From positions 58,053 to 122,052 of the forward strand of contig NZ_VRUR01000001.1 of NCBI RefSeq assembly GCF_008040165.1: a DNA stretch of 64,000 nt. Reading direction: 5' to 3'. This DNA comes from Flagellimonas hymeniacidonis. Its GTDB lineage: Bacteria; Bacteroidota; Bacteroidia; Flavobacteriales; Flavobacteriaceae. The position numbers were made by a program, and so were the translations under genes. Shown here piece by piece: positions 28,059 to 37,770 of the stretch (within the stretch, counting starts at the first letter, position 1; each line of letters starts with the position of its first letter). The notes below the pieces were generated by a model. The model saw nothing but the letters and a program-made list of their open reading frames with translations, did no database searches and was not told where the DNA came from.

Positions 28059-29207
28059 TTAGTTTATATATATTATGTTGTCTTTAATTGTATAGTTCAT
28101 GTCATGGCTGTCTTTAAAATAGCTTAGTATATCTCCAATAGTTTCATTGTTGAAACTTGCATTAAATACTTCTTTATCAAATTCTGGATTACTGCTAACT
28201 ATGGTGATGTTGTATACCCGTTCTAACTTTCTTGAGATGTTTGCAAAAGTTTCATTTCTAAAAATGAGTATACCTTCTATCCAGGCAGTGTAAACATCCG
28301 TATTTACATTCTTCTTTCGGATGGCTCCAGTATTATAATTTAGGGCCCCTCTAGTTCCCGGGGTAAGTCTGGTAGTAGTCGGGTTATCATCTAAGGACAA
28401 ATCAACCGAGCCCTCTACCAATACAACAGAGACTTCATTATCTTCTTCATATAGCGAAACAACAAATTGAGTACCTAAAACGGCCACGTCCAATTCGTTG
28501 GCATTAACTATAAATGGATGATTCTCGTCCTTCTGTACATCAAAAAAAGCTTCCCCCTTAAGAAATACTTCTCTTTTTTTACCTGATAAAAACTTCACTG
28601 GATATTTTATTGACGTACCAGAATTCAGAAATACCTTGGTTCCGTCAGATAATACCAAATCAAATTGCTTTCCGTAAGGAACCTTAAGGGTGTTATATAC
28701 CAAAGTCTCTAGTACCAAACTATCAGAATATTGTATTACATTCTTATGCTGCCGCCCTACTACCAAACCCTTACCATTTTGCACTACCTTGGAATTCTCT
28801 GGATTTAAAACCTCCATTCTTCCATCCTCCAATTCAAGAATGATAGCATCATCCTTTACCACAATTTGTTGATTGCGATTGGAGTTTGTAAAAAGTGAGT
28901 CTTTAAAAAAGAAGGTAATCCCTAGAAGAAAAATGAAGATGGCCGCATATTTCATTAAAGAGAACATTCTCTTTTTATAAAATGGATTTTTCTCTTTCTG
29001 TATTCTCTCCCGTAAAGTATTTTGAAGACTTTCCGAAGAAAACTTCTTTAAACTATAATCGGATGAAAAGTTCGCTTGTATAACTTCTGAAAAAAGAGCC
29101 TGATTCTCAGGATCCTTTAGCAGCTGCTCTAGTTGCTGCATTTCCTCTTCCGATAGTTTATCGGTAAGAAATTTGGTAATAAGATAGTGAGCCCTTTTTG
29201 TTGACAT
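28059..29207 (-). CDS. FecR-family anti-sigma factor
   Basis: 382 residues. The N-terminal cytoplasmic part (1-82) should hold the sigma factor; a single membrane helix is at about 86-102. The periplasmic FecR domain runs from about 170 to 265 (PYGKQFDLVLSDGTKVFLNSG region is typical) and the C-terminal DUF4974/STN-like part is at about 309-382. It receives the signal from the STN domain of the SusC encoded next. Unusually, its sigma gene lies on the opposite strand, diverging across a 251-base gap. Confidence 0.92.
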   Translation of the reverse strand: MSTKRAHYLITKFLTDKLSEEEMQQLEQLLKDPENQALFSEVIQANFSSDYSLKKFSSESLQNTLRERIQKEKNPFYKKRMFSLMKYAAIFIFLLGITFFFKDSLFTNSNRNQQIVVKDDAIILELEDGRMEVLNPENSKVVQNGKGLVVGRQHKNVIQYSDSLVLETLVYNTLKVPYGKQFDLVLSDGTKVFLNSGTSIKYPVKFLSGKKREVFLKGEAFFDVQKDENHPFIVNANELDVAVLGTQFVVSLYEEDNEVSVVLVEGSVDLSLDDNPTTTRLTPGTRGALNYNTGAIRKKNVNTDVYTAWIEGILIFRNETFANISRKLERVYNITIVSSNPEFDKEVFNASFNNETIGDILSYFKDSHDMNYTIKDNIIYIN

Positions 29208-29275
29208 TTTAATGGTTCTTTTTATGTATTACGAAACCAATTAACAATACCCCATCTTTTGTAAATACTTTTTTT

Positions 29276-29302
29276 AGAATTAATTGATATTTTGTTAATT
29301 CT
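29276..29302. promoter_or_regulatory. Inverted repeat in the fecR/sigma divergent gap
   Basis: AGAATTAA and TTAATTCT form a perfect 8-bp inverted repeat with an 11-base spacer. It lies near the middle-left of the AT-rich 251-base region between divergent fecR and its sigma gene. It may be a regulator site, but such AT-rich repeats can arise by chance. I find no exact TAnnTTTG box in this gap. Confidence 0.3.
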
Positions 29303-29458
29303 GTGAGAATTTTCATTACTATATGTATCCAATTCATTGGGATTTTATTTTTTTTAGAGAAAAAAACAAAACATCCGCCAATACCTGGAAAATATTGATG
29401 CTATAATTGCCTTCTTTAAAATTTTGGCCTAGCTTCGATATTACCAAACCGATACGTT

Positions 29459-30034
29459 TTGCTAAAATTTCATCAACATAGTGTTTTGGTTGAGCACCTA
29501 AAACAAGGAGATGAAAAAGCTTTCGCCCATCTTATCCAAGAGTACCATCAACTACTCTGTACATTTGCCTATAATTTATCCAAGGATACTGGCAAATCTG
29601 AAGATATTGTTCAAAATGTATTTTTAAAGGTCTGGGAACAACGGTCACAATTAAAGGCGGAATATTCATTAAAAAGTTATCTCCATAAACTCACCTATAA
29701 TGAGTTTATTGATCAAACCAGAAAACAAAAATCAATGTCTTCTTTAGAAAAGAAGTACGTTGAAACATTGAATAATTTTCTAGAGCAAAAAGATTGGGAC
29801 CAAATCAATAAGGTTATTACCGTTGTAAAAGCAGAAATAGAAACCTTACCTCCCAAATGCAAGAAAGTTTTTACGCTAAGTAAACAAGACGGGCTAACAA
29901 ATATTGAAATCTCCGAGCATTTAAAGATATCCGTCAAAGCAGTGGAAAGTCATATGACCAAGGCATTTTCTATTCTGAGAAAAAAAATGGGTGATAAGAT
30001 AAAAACCATTCTTTTTTTCGTCTTCAGTAATTGA
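29459..30034 (+). CDS. ECF RNA polymerase sigma factor (FecI-like)
   Basis: 191 residues. Region 2 is at about 24-92 (GKSEDIVQNVFLKVWEQ) and region 4 at about 125-178 (LPPKCKKVFTLSKQDGLTNIEISEHL), matching the Bacteroidota FecI-like group. The start is TTG at 29459, and no ATG precedes the conserved region. It is divergent from fecR, whose product should bind it; expected targets are the susC operon and perhaps itself. It ends 14 bases before the convergent valS gene. Confidence 0.92.
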   Translation: MLKFHQHSVLVEHLKQGDEKAFAHLIQEYHQLLCTFAYNLSKDTGKSEDIVQNVFLKVWEQRSQLKAEYSLKSYLHKLTYNEFIDQTRKQKSMSSLEKKYVETLNNFLEQKDWDQINKVITVVKAEIETLPPKCKKVFTLSKQDGLTNIEISEHLKISVKAVESHMTKAFSILRKKMGDKIKTILFFVFSN

Positions 30035-30048
30035 TACGCCAACGATGG

Positions 30049-32673
30049 TTATTCCAAACTAGCCAAGCTCTTTTCTAAAGTCTCAATTTTAGCTTCAGCG
30101 TCTGAAGCCTTCTTTTTTTCAATGGCCACCACGTTTTCAGGAGCATTGTTCACAAAACGTTCATTGCTCAATTTCTTTTGTACGGATTGTAAAAAGCCTT
30201 TGGTATACTTAAGTTCTTCGGTAATCTTCTTTATTTCAGCATCTATATCAATAGCGCCACCAATAGGAATAAAATATTCGTTACTCTTTACCCGAAAACT
30301 TATTGTTCCATCCATACCTTCTGCCACCGCCTCTTTCTGGCTTATATTACCCAATTTGGTAATAATGGAATCCATTGTACTACTTACTTCTCCACTGTTT
30401 AGGACAAAAAGTTCCAAAGCTTCTTTTTGAGGAATATTTTTATCCTTTCGGATAGTACGAATACCAGAAATCACTTCTGAAGCAAAATCAAAATCGGCAA
30501 TTAGACTAGTATTTACGTCCTTAGCCTTAGGCCAATTTGATACAATCAAAGCCTGCTCTGGAGTACGTTTTGCAATATGCTGCCATACTTCTTCAGATAA
30601 AAATGGCATGAAGGGATGCAATAGCTTTAAATTTTCTTCAAACAAGTGGATAACTGCATCAAAAGTGGTTTGATCTATAGGCTGTTGATATGCGGGCTTG
30701 ACTATTTCCAAAAGCCAAGAACAGAAATCGTCCCATACCAATTTATAAATGGCCATCAAAGCATCAGAAATACGATATTTAGAGAAGTGGTCCTCTATTT
30801 CAGCTAGCGTTTGATTAAACTTAGCGGCATACCAGTCGATTCCCATTTTGGCAGCTTCTGGTTGTGGTAAATCTGCGATTTCCCACCCTTTTATTAATCG
30901 AAAAGCATTCCAAATCTTATTTGCAAAGTTCTTTCCTTGATGACAAAGGGCTTCATCAAACATTAAATCGTTACCCGCTGCAGAACTCAGCAAAAGGCCT
31001 ACACGGACACCATCTGCACCAAAATCTTCTATCAGTTTGAGGGCATCAGGCGAATTACCCAACTGTTTGGACATTTTTCGTCTTTGTTTATCGCGAACCA
31101 ATCCCGTTAAGTACACATTCTCAAAGGGTCGCTTTCCGCGATACTCATACCCTGAAATAATCATTCTCGCCACCCAGAAAAACAAAATATCTGGCCCTGT
31201 TACCAAGTCGCTGGTGGGGTAATAATAATTTACTTCTTCATTTTCCGGTTCCAAAATGCCACCAAAAACACTTATTGGCCACAACCAAGAGGAAAACCAT
31301 GTATCTAGTACATCGGCATCTTGCCGTAAATCTGACTCTTGAACACTTGGTTTCTTGGATTTTGCTTTCTCCAAAGCCTCTTCCCTGGTCTCAGCAACTA
31401 CAAAATCCTCTTTTCCATCACCAAAATAATAGGCAGGAATTTGTTGTCCCCACCACAATTGTCGGGAAATATTCCAGTCACGAATATTCTCCATCCAATG
31501 ACGGTAGGTGTTTTCAAACTTTTTTGGATAAAGTTTGACATCATTAGTTTTCAGCACTCCCTCAATAGCAGGTTTGGCCAAATTTTCCATTTTCAGGAAC
31601 CATTGATCCGATAATCGCGGCTCAATAACTGCTTTGGTACGTTCTGAGGTACCTACTTTGTTGATATGCTGTTCGGTTTTTACCAAAAAACCTTGCGCTT
31701 CCAGTTCTTTGGAAATCTCTTTACGAACAACAAACCTATCTTTACCTTGATAGTGAAGCCCATAAGAGTTTAAAGTAGCATCTTCATTAAAAATGTCCAC
31801 GACTTCCAAGCCATGTTTATCCCCTAAATTTTTATCATTTTCATCATGCGCAGGGGTTACCTTAAGACAACCTGTTCCAAACTCAATATCCACGTATTCA
31901 TCCTCAATAATGGGTATAGCACGATTACAAATGGGAACAATGGCTTTTTTACCTCTTAAATGCCTGTATCTTTCGTCATTTGGATTGATACAAATAGCGG
32001 TATCACCAAGAATGGTCTCTGGTCTGGTAGTGGCAATGGTCACTTTTTCATCAGAGCCCTCAATTTCATAGGCCAAATAATACAGATTACCCTGTCGTTC
32101 TTCATAAATCACTTCTTCATCGGAAAGTGTGGTCTTAGCTTCAGGGTCCCAATTCACCATACGAAATCCTCTGTAAATGAGTCCTTTTTCATACAAATCC
32201 ACAAAAACCTTGATTACTGAGGTTGACATATCGTCATCCATGGTGAACTTTGTCCGGTCCCAATCACAGGAACAGCCCAATTTTTTTAACTGCTGAAGGA
32301 TAACTCCACCATATTCATTGGTCCAATCCCAAGCATGTTTTAGGAATTCTTCCCTGGATAAATCGGCTTTGGCAATACCCTGATCTTTTAATTTCGCCAC
32401 CACTTTAGCCTCAGTGGCAATGGACGCATGATCCATTCCGGGTACCCAACAGGCGTTTTTACCTAAAAGCCTCGCTCTACGAATGAGAACATCTTGAATA
32501 GTATTGTTAAGCATATGCCCCATATGCAGCACTCCAGTTACGTTTGGTGGGGGAATAACTATGGTGTAGGGCTCTCTTTCATCTGGTTTTGAACTAAAAA
32601 AATCGTGCTTTGTCCAGTATTGGTACCAGTGCTCTTCTACCCTATTGGGTTCATATTTTGATGGAATTTCCAT
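30049..32673 (-). CDS. valS: Valyl-tRNA synthetase
   Basis: 874 residues, normal length. Class I motifs: HIGH-like [13 protein letters not shown] at 41-53 and KMSKQ at 533-537 (Gln in place of the last Ser). The CP1 editing domain is at about 195-350, and a C-terminal coiled coil is at about 810-874, ending in leucine-rich helices. It charges tRNA-Val and clears Thr mischarging. It is monocistronic by the look of its surroundings. Confidence 0.97.
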   Translation of the reverse strand: MEIPSKYEPNRVEEHWYQYWTKHDFFSSKPDEREPYTIVIPPPNVTGVLHMGHMLNNTIQDVLIRRARLLGKNACWVPGMDHASIATEAKVVAKLKDQGIAKADLSREEFLKHAWDWTNEYGGVILQQLKKLGCSCDWDRTKFTMDDDMSTSVIKVFVDLYEKGLIYRGFRMVNWDPEAKTTLSDEEVIYEERQGNLYYLAYEIEGSDEKVTIATTRPETILGDTAICINPNDERYRHLRGKKAIVPICNRAIPIIEDEYVDIEFGTGCLKVTPAHDENDKNLGDKHGLEVVDIFNEDATLNSYGLHYQGKDRFVVRKEISKELEAQGFLVKTEQHINKVGTSERTKAVIEPRLSDQWFLKMENLAKPAIEGVLKTNDVKLYPKKFENTYRHWMENIRDWNISRQLWWGQQIPAYYFGDGKEDFVVAETREEALEKAKSKKPSVQESDLRQDADVLDTWFSSWLWPISVFGGILEPENEEVNYYYPTSDLVTGPDILFFWVARMIISGYEYRGKRPFENVYLTGLVRDKQRRKMSKQLGNSPDALKLIEDFGADGVRVGLLLSSAAGNDLMFDEALCHQGKNFANKIWNAFRLIKGWEIADLPQPEAAKMGIDWYAAKFNQTLAEIEDHFSKYRISDALMAIYKLVWDDFCSWLLEIVKPAYQQPIDQTTFDAVIHLFEENLKLLHPFMPFLSEEVWQHIAKRTPEQALIVSNWPKAKDVNTSLIADFDFASEVISGIRTIRKDKNIPQKEALELFVLNSGEVSSTMDSIITKLGNISQKEAVAEGMDGTISFRVKSNEYFIPIGGAIDIDAEIKKITEELKYTKGFLQSVQKKLSNERFVNNAPENVVAIEKKKASDAEAKIETLEKSLASLE

Positions 32674-32817
32674 TTTTCGGTATAGTTTTTGTCTTTTTTG
32701 ACCCGGATTGGTGTTAGGAAGGGAATAGACAATGTTAATTTAACGCTATTCTTCGGCCGAGAGCCAATTCCGGAATACGAAACAAAAATAAGTAACGTTA
32801 TTACATAACAAAAGAAT

Positions 32818-32849
32818 TTTGGATGCAGGTGTGAAAACATTTACATTTG
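32818..32849 (+). promoter_or_regulatory. Full -33/-7 promoter for the DUF1573 gene
   Basis: TTTG at 32818-32821 and TACATTTG at 32842-32849, spaced by 20 bases, fit the flavobacterial promoter TTG-N19-TAnnTTTG. The start codon at 32870 is 20 bases after the -7 box. This also argues against the longer reading frame that begins at 32819. Confidence 0.75.
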
Positions 32850-32869
32850 AAGTTCACCCAAAACTAGAA

Positions 32870-33262
32870 ATGATGAAAAAAACTGTACTCATGTTGTTTG
32901 TTGGGCTGGTTTCTTTAGGCATTTATGCCCAAGATGCGGCAGCAGCAAAAATTGAATTCAAGAGCGAAACCATTGACTATGGTGAAATTGAAAAAGGTAG
33001 CGACGGTGTTCGAGTTTTTGAGTTTACCAACACAGGATCCATTCCATTGGTAATCAGCAATGTCAAATCCAGCTGTGGATGTACCATTCCAAAAAAGCCT
33101 GAAGGTCCTATTTTGCCTGGCAAAACTGGCCAGATTGAAGTAAAATATGATACTAAAAGGGTTGGCCCAATTAGAAAGGCCATTACAGTAACGTCTAATG
33201 CAGACACACCTACGAAAGTTCTTAAAATAAAAGGGACTGTTAAAGGCGAAGGCGCTAAATAG
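32870..33262 (+). CDS. Secreted DUF1573 protein
   Basis: 130 residues. Signal peptide MMKKTVLMLFVGLVSLGIYAQ, cleaved near residue 21. The mature part is one DUF1573 (Ig/MSP-like) domain with the typical FEFTNTGSIPLVISNVKSSCGCT signature; the two close cysteines are conserved in this family. It is probably a periplasmic or surface beta-sandwich protein of unknown role. The start at 32870 lies downstream of a clear promoter. A strong terminator follows. Confidence 0.88.
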   Translation: MMKKTVLMLFVGLVSLGIYAQDAAAAKIEFKSETIDYGEIEKGSDGVRVFEFTNTGSIPLVISNVKSSCGCTIPKKPEGPILPGKTGQIEVKYDTKRVGPIRKAITVTSNADTPTKVLKIKGTVKGEGAK

Positions 33263-33284
33263 TAAAAACGAGAATTTATTCATA

Positions 33285-33312
33285 AAAAAAGCCCCATTAA
33301 TGGGGCTTTTTT
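33285..33312. terminator. Bidirectional terminator
   Basis: AAAAAAGCCCC and GGGGCTTTTTT around an ATTAAT centre make a stem with A- and T-tracts on both sides. It lies between the convergent DUF1573 gene (ends 33262) and the aspartyl protease gene (ends 33315) and can serve both. Confidence 0.85.
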
Positions 33313-33314
33313 AG

Positions 33315-34646
33315 TTAAAACACTTTCTTGAGTACAAAAGAGAACATAAGGTCATTGTTATAGCGTTCAATTAAGACACGTATTCGTTTGCCTTCTTTCT
33401 CATTCAACATTTTTAATACTTCTTGCAGTTTATATCGGTGTATTTTCTTTCCATTCACGGCTAAAATAACATCTCCTTCTTGCAAACCCGCTTCGGCAGC
33501 TGGACTTCCCGCACGGATACCGGATACAATAATTTCTGGCACTAGACTTAGTCGTGTTTTGTTTTCCAACAAAATCTGTACGTTACCAAAAGTATCGTCA
33601 TCACTTCTCACCACACCATTAAAATCGGCGATACTCTCAGCTATATAGCGCAAACCATTGTGTTGCAATTCAATTCCAGCCATATTGTATTGGAACGGTG
33701 CCCTGAAATTTCCATTCTTTTTAAAGGTAATTTCCCCTCTGGCATAATCGAAAATGATATTGAATCGCTTCAGAATCTCGCCACCAACACTACCATTACG
33801 ATCGCCTAGATTCTTAATATATCCGAAGGACTCTCTGTACGGAAAGGCAGCTTTGGCATCTTTTAATTCAAAATCACCAATCTTAATACCACTTACCTTG
33901 GTTCGCTTCCCAAAAATGTCGCCACTTAGACCTCTACCAAGATAATCTTCATAGTTTTTCTCTGGTATTTCCAATCCTTTTTCTGGCTCTCGAAAAAGCC
34001 AAAGTGCATCACTACTCCCGGTATCTACCAATAATTTAACAGGTATATCTTCCGCACCCGACATTAAAACAGTGCCTTCAACATATGCTTTTCTTCGCTC
34101 AATAGACATCCTAAGGGTTTGAGATTTTCCTTTACGACCGGGTTTGTATGCATCTCGATTATGAAGTTTAATGTTTTGAGAATTATAGTTTACCTCAACA
34201 ATAAAATCTCGAAACAGATCATATCCCAAGATACCATGCACAGGAATTCCCAAGGAGGTGGAAAAATTAATTTCCTTATCTAAAACCACATATAAATCTT
34301 GGTTGCTATTCTTAGCCTTGCCCAGTTTGAAGGTATTTCCCTTTGAACTTAATGCTTTCATTGGTTCTCCATCCCCTAGCCCTCTAATGGTAACTTCTGA
34401 AACATTATTTATTTGAATGGAATCTTGATCCGAAAGATTAAAAAGAATGGGCTTACTTACCCCAGAATCCAGAACAAACTTCAGTTTATCCCCATTAATT
34501 TCCAAAGGAATAATAATTAGGTTATTAATAAGCTCAAAATGGATTTTTTGGAACTTTTGGTCTTTGGGCAACTTAAACCCTTGCGCCAAAACCAGAGACG
34601 GAAGTAGCACTAAAAGAAGTATAAAACAATGTAGGTTTTTTTTCAA
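33315..34646 (-). CDS. Retropepsin-like aspartic protease with PDZ domain
   Basis: 443 residues. Signal peptide ending near 21 (LVLAQ). Two aspartyl protease half-sites: DSG at 60-62 and DTG at 208-210, each after a hydrophobic strand, as in the clan AA proteins of Bacteroidota. A PDZ domain occupies about 360-440 (AGLQEGDVILAVNGK). Probably a periplasmic protease or peptide-binding protein; activity is inferred. The start is TTG at 34646, immediately before the Lys-rich n-region of the signal peptide. Confidence 0.82.
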   Translation of the reverse strand: MKKNLHCFILLLVLLPSLVLAQGFKLPKDQKFQKIHFELINNLIIIPLEINGDKLKFVLDSGVSKPILFNLSDQDSIQINNVSEVTIRGLGDGEPMKALSSKGNTFKLGKAKNSNQDLYVVLDKEINFSTSLGIPVHGILGYDLFRDFIVEVNYNSQNIKLHNRDAYKPGRKGKSQTLRMSIERRKAYVEGTVLMSGAEDIPVKLLVDTGSSDALWLFREPEKGLEIPEKNYEDYLGRGLSGDIFGKRTKVSGIKIGDFELKDAKAAFPYRESFGYIKNLGDRNGSVGGEILKRFNIIFDYARGEITFKKNGNFRAPFQYNMAGIELQHNGLRYIAESIADFNGVVRSDDDTFGNVQILLENKTRLSLVPEIIVSGIRAGSPAAEAGLQEGDVILAVNGKKIHRYKLQEVLKMLNEKEGKRIRVLIERYNNDLMFSFVLKKVF

Positions 34647-34796
34647 TTTGCTTACTTCTAAAAGGTTATCTCTTCTAAATATACAAAATAATAGTGGACT
34701 GCTTCTTTACTTTAACATTCCATAAAGCACTTAAATAATAGCATAATGTGTTGTTTCCATGCGTTGGTTTTCCCATTTTTGCCTAAAATTTGATGC

Positions 34797-35987
34797 ATGC
34801 CAAGTATATCTGCAAAAGGGCTACAAATGCCGGCCTCTCCTATTCGTAAATTGGTTCCTTATGCTGAAGAAGCTAAAAAAAGGGGAACCCATGTAATTCA
34901 CCTGAATATTGGTCAACCTGATATTAAAACCCCACAAATAGCACTAGATGCCGTGAGGAACCATACCATAGAGGTTCTCGCGTATAGTATGACTGAAGGT
35001 TCGGAGCAGTATAGAGAAAAGATTGCTGCATATTATGCAAAAAAAGATATTCAAGTAACCAGTAATGACATTATTGTTACCACTGGAGGTTCGGAGGCTC
35101 TTTCTTTTGTAATGGGCACCATAATGGATGCCGAAGACGAAATAATCATCCCTGAACCTTTTTATGCCAACTACAATGGTTTTGCAACAGCCTCAGGGGT
35201 GAATGTTGTTCCTATTGTGTCTACTATTGAAAACAACTTTGCATTGCCTGCAATTGCGGATTTTGAAAAACTGATTACCCCAAAAACAAAAGCCATTCTA
35301 ATCTGTAATCCGGGAAATCCTACTGGGTATTTGTATAGTAAGGATGAAATACAGCAACTTGCCAGACTTGTAAAAAAACACAATCTATTCTTGGTTGCGG
35401 ATGAGGTATACCGAGAATTTACATATGAGGGGCGTAAACATTACTCTATTTTGCAGGAAGAGGGGTTGGAGGAACATGCCATAATAGTAGACTCCGTTTC
35501 CAAAAGATATAGTATGTGCGGAGCACGTATTGGCTGTTTGGTATCTAAAAACAAAGAAGTGGTGCAAACTGCAATGAAATTTGCCCAAGCTCGATTATCT
35601 CCCCCTACATTTGCACAAATTGCAAGTGAAGCCGCTTTGGACACTCCACAAGCGTATTTTGATGATGTAATTGAGGAATATGCGGAACGGAGGAATATTC
35701 TTATTTCTGAACTGCAAAAACTGGAAGGTGTTAAAGTAGCTATCCCGCAAGGTGCTTTTTATTGTGTTGTAGAATTACCAATTTCCAATTCTGATGATTT
35801 TGCACAATGGCTCTTGGAAAAGTTTGATGTGGATGGAAAAACCGTTATGGTTGCACCGGCGGCTGGGTTTTACGCCACAAAAGGTTTGGGTGAGAACCAA
35901 ATAAGAATCGCTTATGTACTCAAAAAAGAGCAGCTAATCTCTGCAGTACAAATATTGGGAGCAGCCCTAAAAAAGTATAACGGTTAG
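34797..35987 (+). CDS. Class I/II PLP-dependent aminotransferase
   Basis: 396 residues, fold type I aspartate aminotransferase group. Seen: NPGNPTG (171-177), ADEVYRE (201-207), the PLP lysine K236 (DSVSKRYSMCGARIG), and the substrate-carboxylate arginine region near NQIRIAYV at the C-terminus. It probably moves amino groups between aspartate or aromatic amino acids and 2-oxoglutarate; the exact donor is not decidable. Its TAG stop shares one base with the GTG start of murB, so the two are co-translated. Confidence 0.9.
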   Translation: MPSISAKGLQMPASPIRKLVPYAEEAKKRGTHVIHLNIGQPDIKTPQIALDAVRNHTIEVLAYSMTEGSEQYREKIAAYYAKKDIQVTSNDIIVTTGGSEALSFVMGTIMDAEDEIIIPEPFYANYNGFATASGVNVVPIVSTIENNFALPAIADFEKLITPKTKAILICNPGNPTGYLYSKDEIQQLARLVKKHNLFLVADEVYREFTYEGRKHYSILQEEGLEEHAIIVDSVSKRYSMCGARIGCLVSKNKEVVQTAMKFAQARLSPPTFAQIASEAALDTPQAYFDDVIEEYAERRNILISELQKLEGVKVAIPQGAFYCVVELPISNSDDFAQWLLEKFDVDGKTVMVAPAAGFYATKGLGENQIRIAYVLKKEQLISAVQILGAALKKYNG

Positions 35988-37003
35988 TGAATATTCAAGA
36001 AAACATATCCCTAAAAAAGTACAATACCTTTGGAATTGATGCAAAGGCTCGCTTTTTTATTGAAGTAAATGGACTTGTACAGCTTCAGAAGGTACTTGAA
36101 CTTGAATCCTATCCTACAAAATTTATCCTCAGTGGCGGAAGCAACATACTACTTACTAAGGATATTGATGCGCTGGTGATGCACATCAACTTAAAAGGCA
36201 TAACAGTAGTAGATGAAAATGAAGATGAGGCCATAGTTAAAGTAATGGCGGGGGAAAACTGGCACGAACTGGTGCTTTGGAGCCTCGCACAAGGATATGG
36301 CGGACTGGAAAACCTCTCCCTCATTCCTGGGAACACGGGTACAGCACCTATACAGAACATTGGCGCATATGGAGTGGAACTAAAAGATGTATTTGTAAGC
36401 TGCTCCGCTATGGAAATAGAAACTGGTGAGTTAATTGCCTTTGATAAAGAAGCTTGCGAATTTGGTTATAGGGATTCTATTTTTAAGAACGCTGCTAAAA
36501 ATAAGTACATCATAACTTCGGTAAGCTTAAAGTTGACCAAAAAGAATCACGCTTTAAACACAGGTTATGGAGCTATCGAAGGAGAGCTTAAAAAAAATGG
36601 GATAGTATATCCTACAATCCAAGATGTATCCAATGCAGTGATAGCAATTCGTCAAAGTAAACTGCCAGACCCTAATGAAATAGGCAATAGCGGTAGTTTT
36701 TTCAAAAATCCGGTCATTTCCAAAAAAAGCTTTGAGAAACTTAAAAAAGCGCATCCTGATATTCCATCTTACTCTATGGACAAAGATCAATTTAAGATTC
36801 CGGCAGGTTGGTTAATTGAGCAATGTGGATTTAAAGGAAAGCGGTTTGGAGATGCGGGAGTGCATGAAAAACAGGCCTTAGTACTTGTAAATTATGGGAA
36901 TGCCACGGGTGGGGAAATACTTGAGCTGGCGCAGTTGATTCATCAGGAAGTGGACCGTAAATTCAAGATACGCATACATCCAGAAGTTAATATCATAAAA
37001 TAA
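35987..37003 (+). CDS. murB: UDP-N-acetylmuramate dehydrogenase
   Basis: 338 residues, type I (E. coli-like) MurB. Reduces UDP-GlcNAc-enolpyruvate to UDP-MurNAc with FAD and NADPH in peptidoglycan synthesis. Seen: N-terminal KKYNTFGIDAKA, the FAD-binding SGGSNILL loop, the catalytic serine motif GNSGSFFKNP (about 225-234) and the C-terminal glutamate in HPEVNII. The start is GTG, overlapping the aminotransferase stop by one base. Confidence 0.95.
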   Translation: MNIQENISLKKYNTFGIDAKARFFIEVNGLVQLQKVLELESYPTKFILSGGSNILLTKDIDALVMHINLKGITVVDENEDEAIVKVMAGENWHELVLWSLAQGYGGLENLSLIPGNTGTAPIQNIGAYGVELKDVFVSCSAMEIETGELIAFDKEACEFGYRDSIFKNAAKNKYIITSVSLKLTKKNHALNTGYGAIEGELKKNGIVYPTIQDVSNAVIAIRQSKLPDPNEIGNSGSFFKNPVISKKSFEKLKKAHPDIPSYSMDKDQFKIPAGWLIEQCGFKGKRFGDAGVHEKQALVLVNYGNATGGEILELAQLIHQEVDRKFKIRIHPEVNIIK

Positions 37004-37029
37004 CCCCTGTATTGTAACAATAACAGGGG
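37004..37029 (+). terminator. Hairpin directly after murB
   Basis: CCCCTGT-ATTGT pairs with ACAAT-A-ACAGGGG, giving about 12 bp with a bulged A and a one-base centre, so the innermost pairs must open. It begins directly after the murB TAA. There is no T-run, so it may end transcription weakly or protect the mRNA 3' end. Confidence 0.45.
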
Positions 37030-37203
37030 CTATACCAAACCAAACTAACCAAAATTGTATATACTTAACAGAAGTATGCTTTCTTTATGTTGTATTTAAA
37101 ACGCCAACAAATAATCCTTTTTCTAACTTAGCGTTGTAGTATATACGATATAAACGTTATTTTAGATTTTAGCCCCCTGAAATTTTGCCCTAACGAACCA
37201 TAA

Positions 37204-37770
37204 ATGAGTACACTAATTGAGAAACATATTGTTTCATTGCTTGCCGAAAAGGATGACAAAGCTATATCGCTGCTATATGACAACTACGGAGACACCTTAT
37301 TTGGAGTTGCATATAAAGTAGTTCGTGATGAAGATTTGGCACAAGATGTCCTGCAAGAAAGCTTCATTAAAATCTGGAAAAAGGCAGACTCTTACGACCC
37401 CTCCAAAGCAAAACTTTTTACCTGGTTATTTCGCATTACCAGAAATACCGCCATTGATAAGTTAAGAAGTGTTAACAATAAATCTGATAAAGAAGTCCAA
37501 ATAGACGTTTCAGACGTATATAACCTAGGAGTAAACGGCATTAGGCCGGAATTTATGGATGTTCAGGAAAACCTGGAAAAAATAGAGACTAAATACCAGA
37601 TTGTTTTAGAAGCCCTGTTTTTTCAAGGAATGACACAGCAAGAAGCTAGTGATGAATTGGACATCCCTTTAGGAACCATTAAATCAAGATTGAAAATTGG
37701 TTTAAGGGAACTTGGAAAAATTTACGGTACAACTATGAGTTTACTTTTATTGATAAATCTATTGCCATGA
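37204..37770 (+). CDS. ECF RNA polymerase sigma factor
   Basis: 188 residues. Region 2 at about 25-90 (EDLAQDVLQESFIKIWKKA, then LFTWLFRITRNTAIDKLR) and region 4 at about 125-178 (QEASDELDIPLGTIKSRL). It overlaps the following anti-sigma gene by four bases (ATGA), marking a coupled sigma/anti-sigma pair of the SigK/RskA kind. The regulon cannot be told from sequence. Confidence 0.92.
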   Translation: MSTLIEKHIVSLLAEKDDKAISLLYDNYGDTLFGVAYKVVRDEDLAQDVLQESFIKIWKKADSYDPSKAKLFTWLFRITRNTAIDKLRSVNNKSDKEVQIDVSDVYNLGVNGIRPEFMDVQENLEKIETKYQIVLEALFFQGMTQQEASDELDIPLGTIKSRLKIGLRELGKIYGTTMSLLLLINLLP

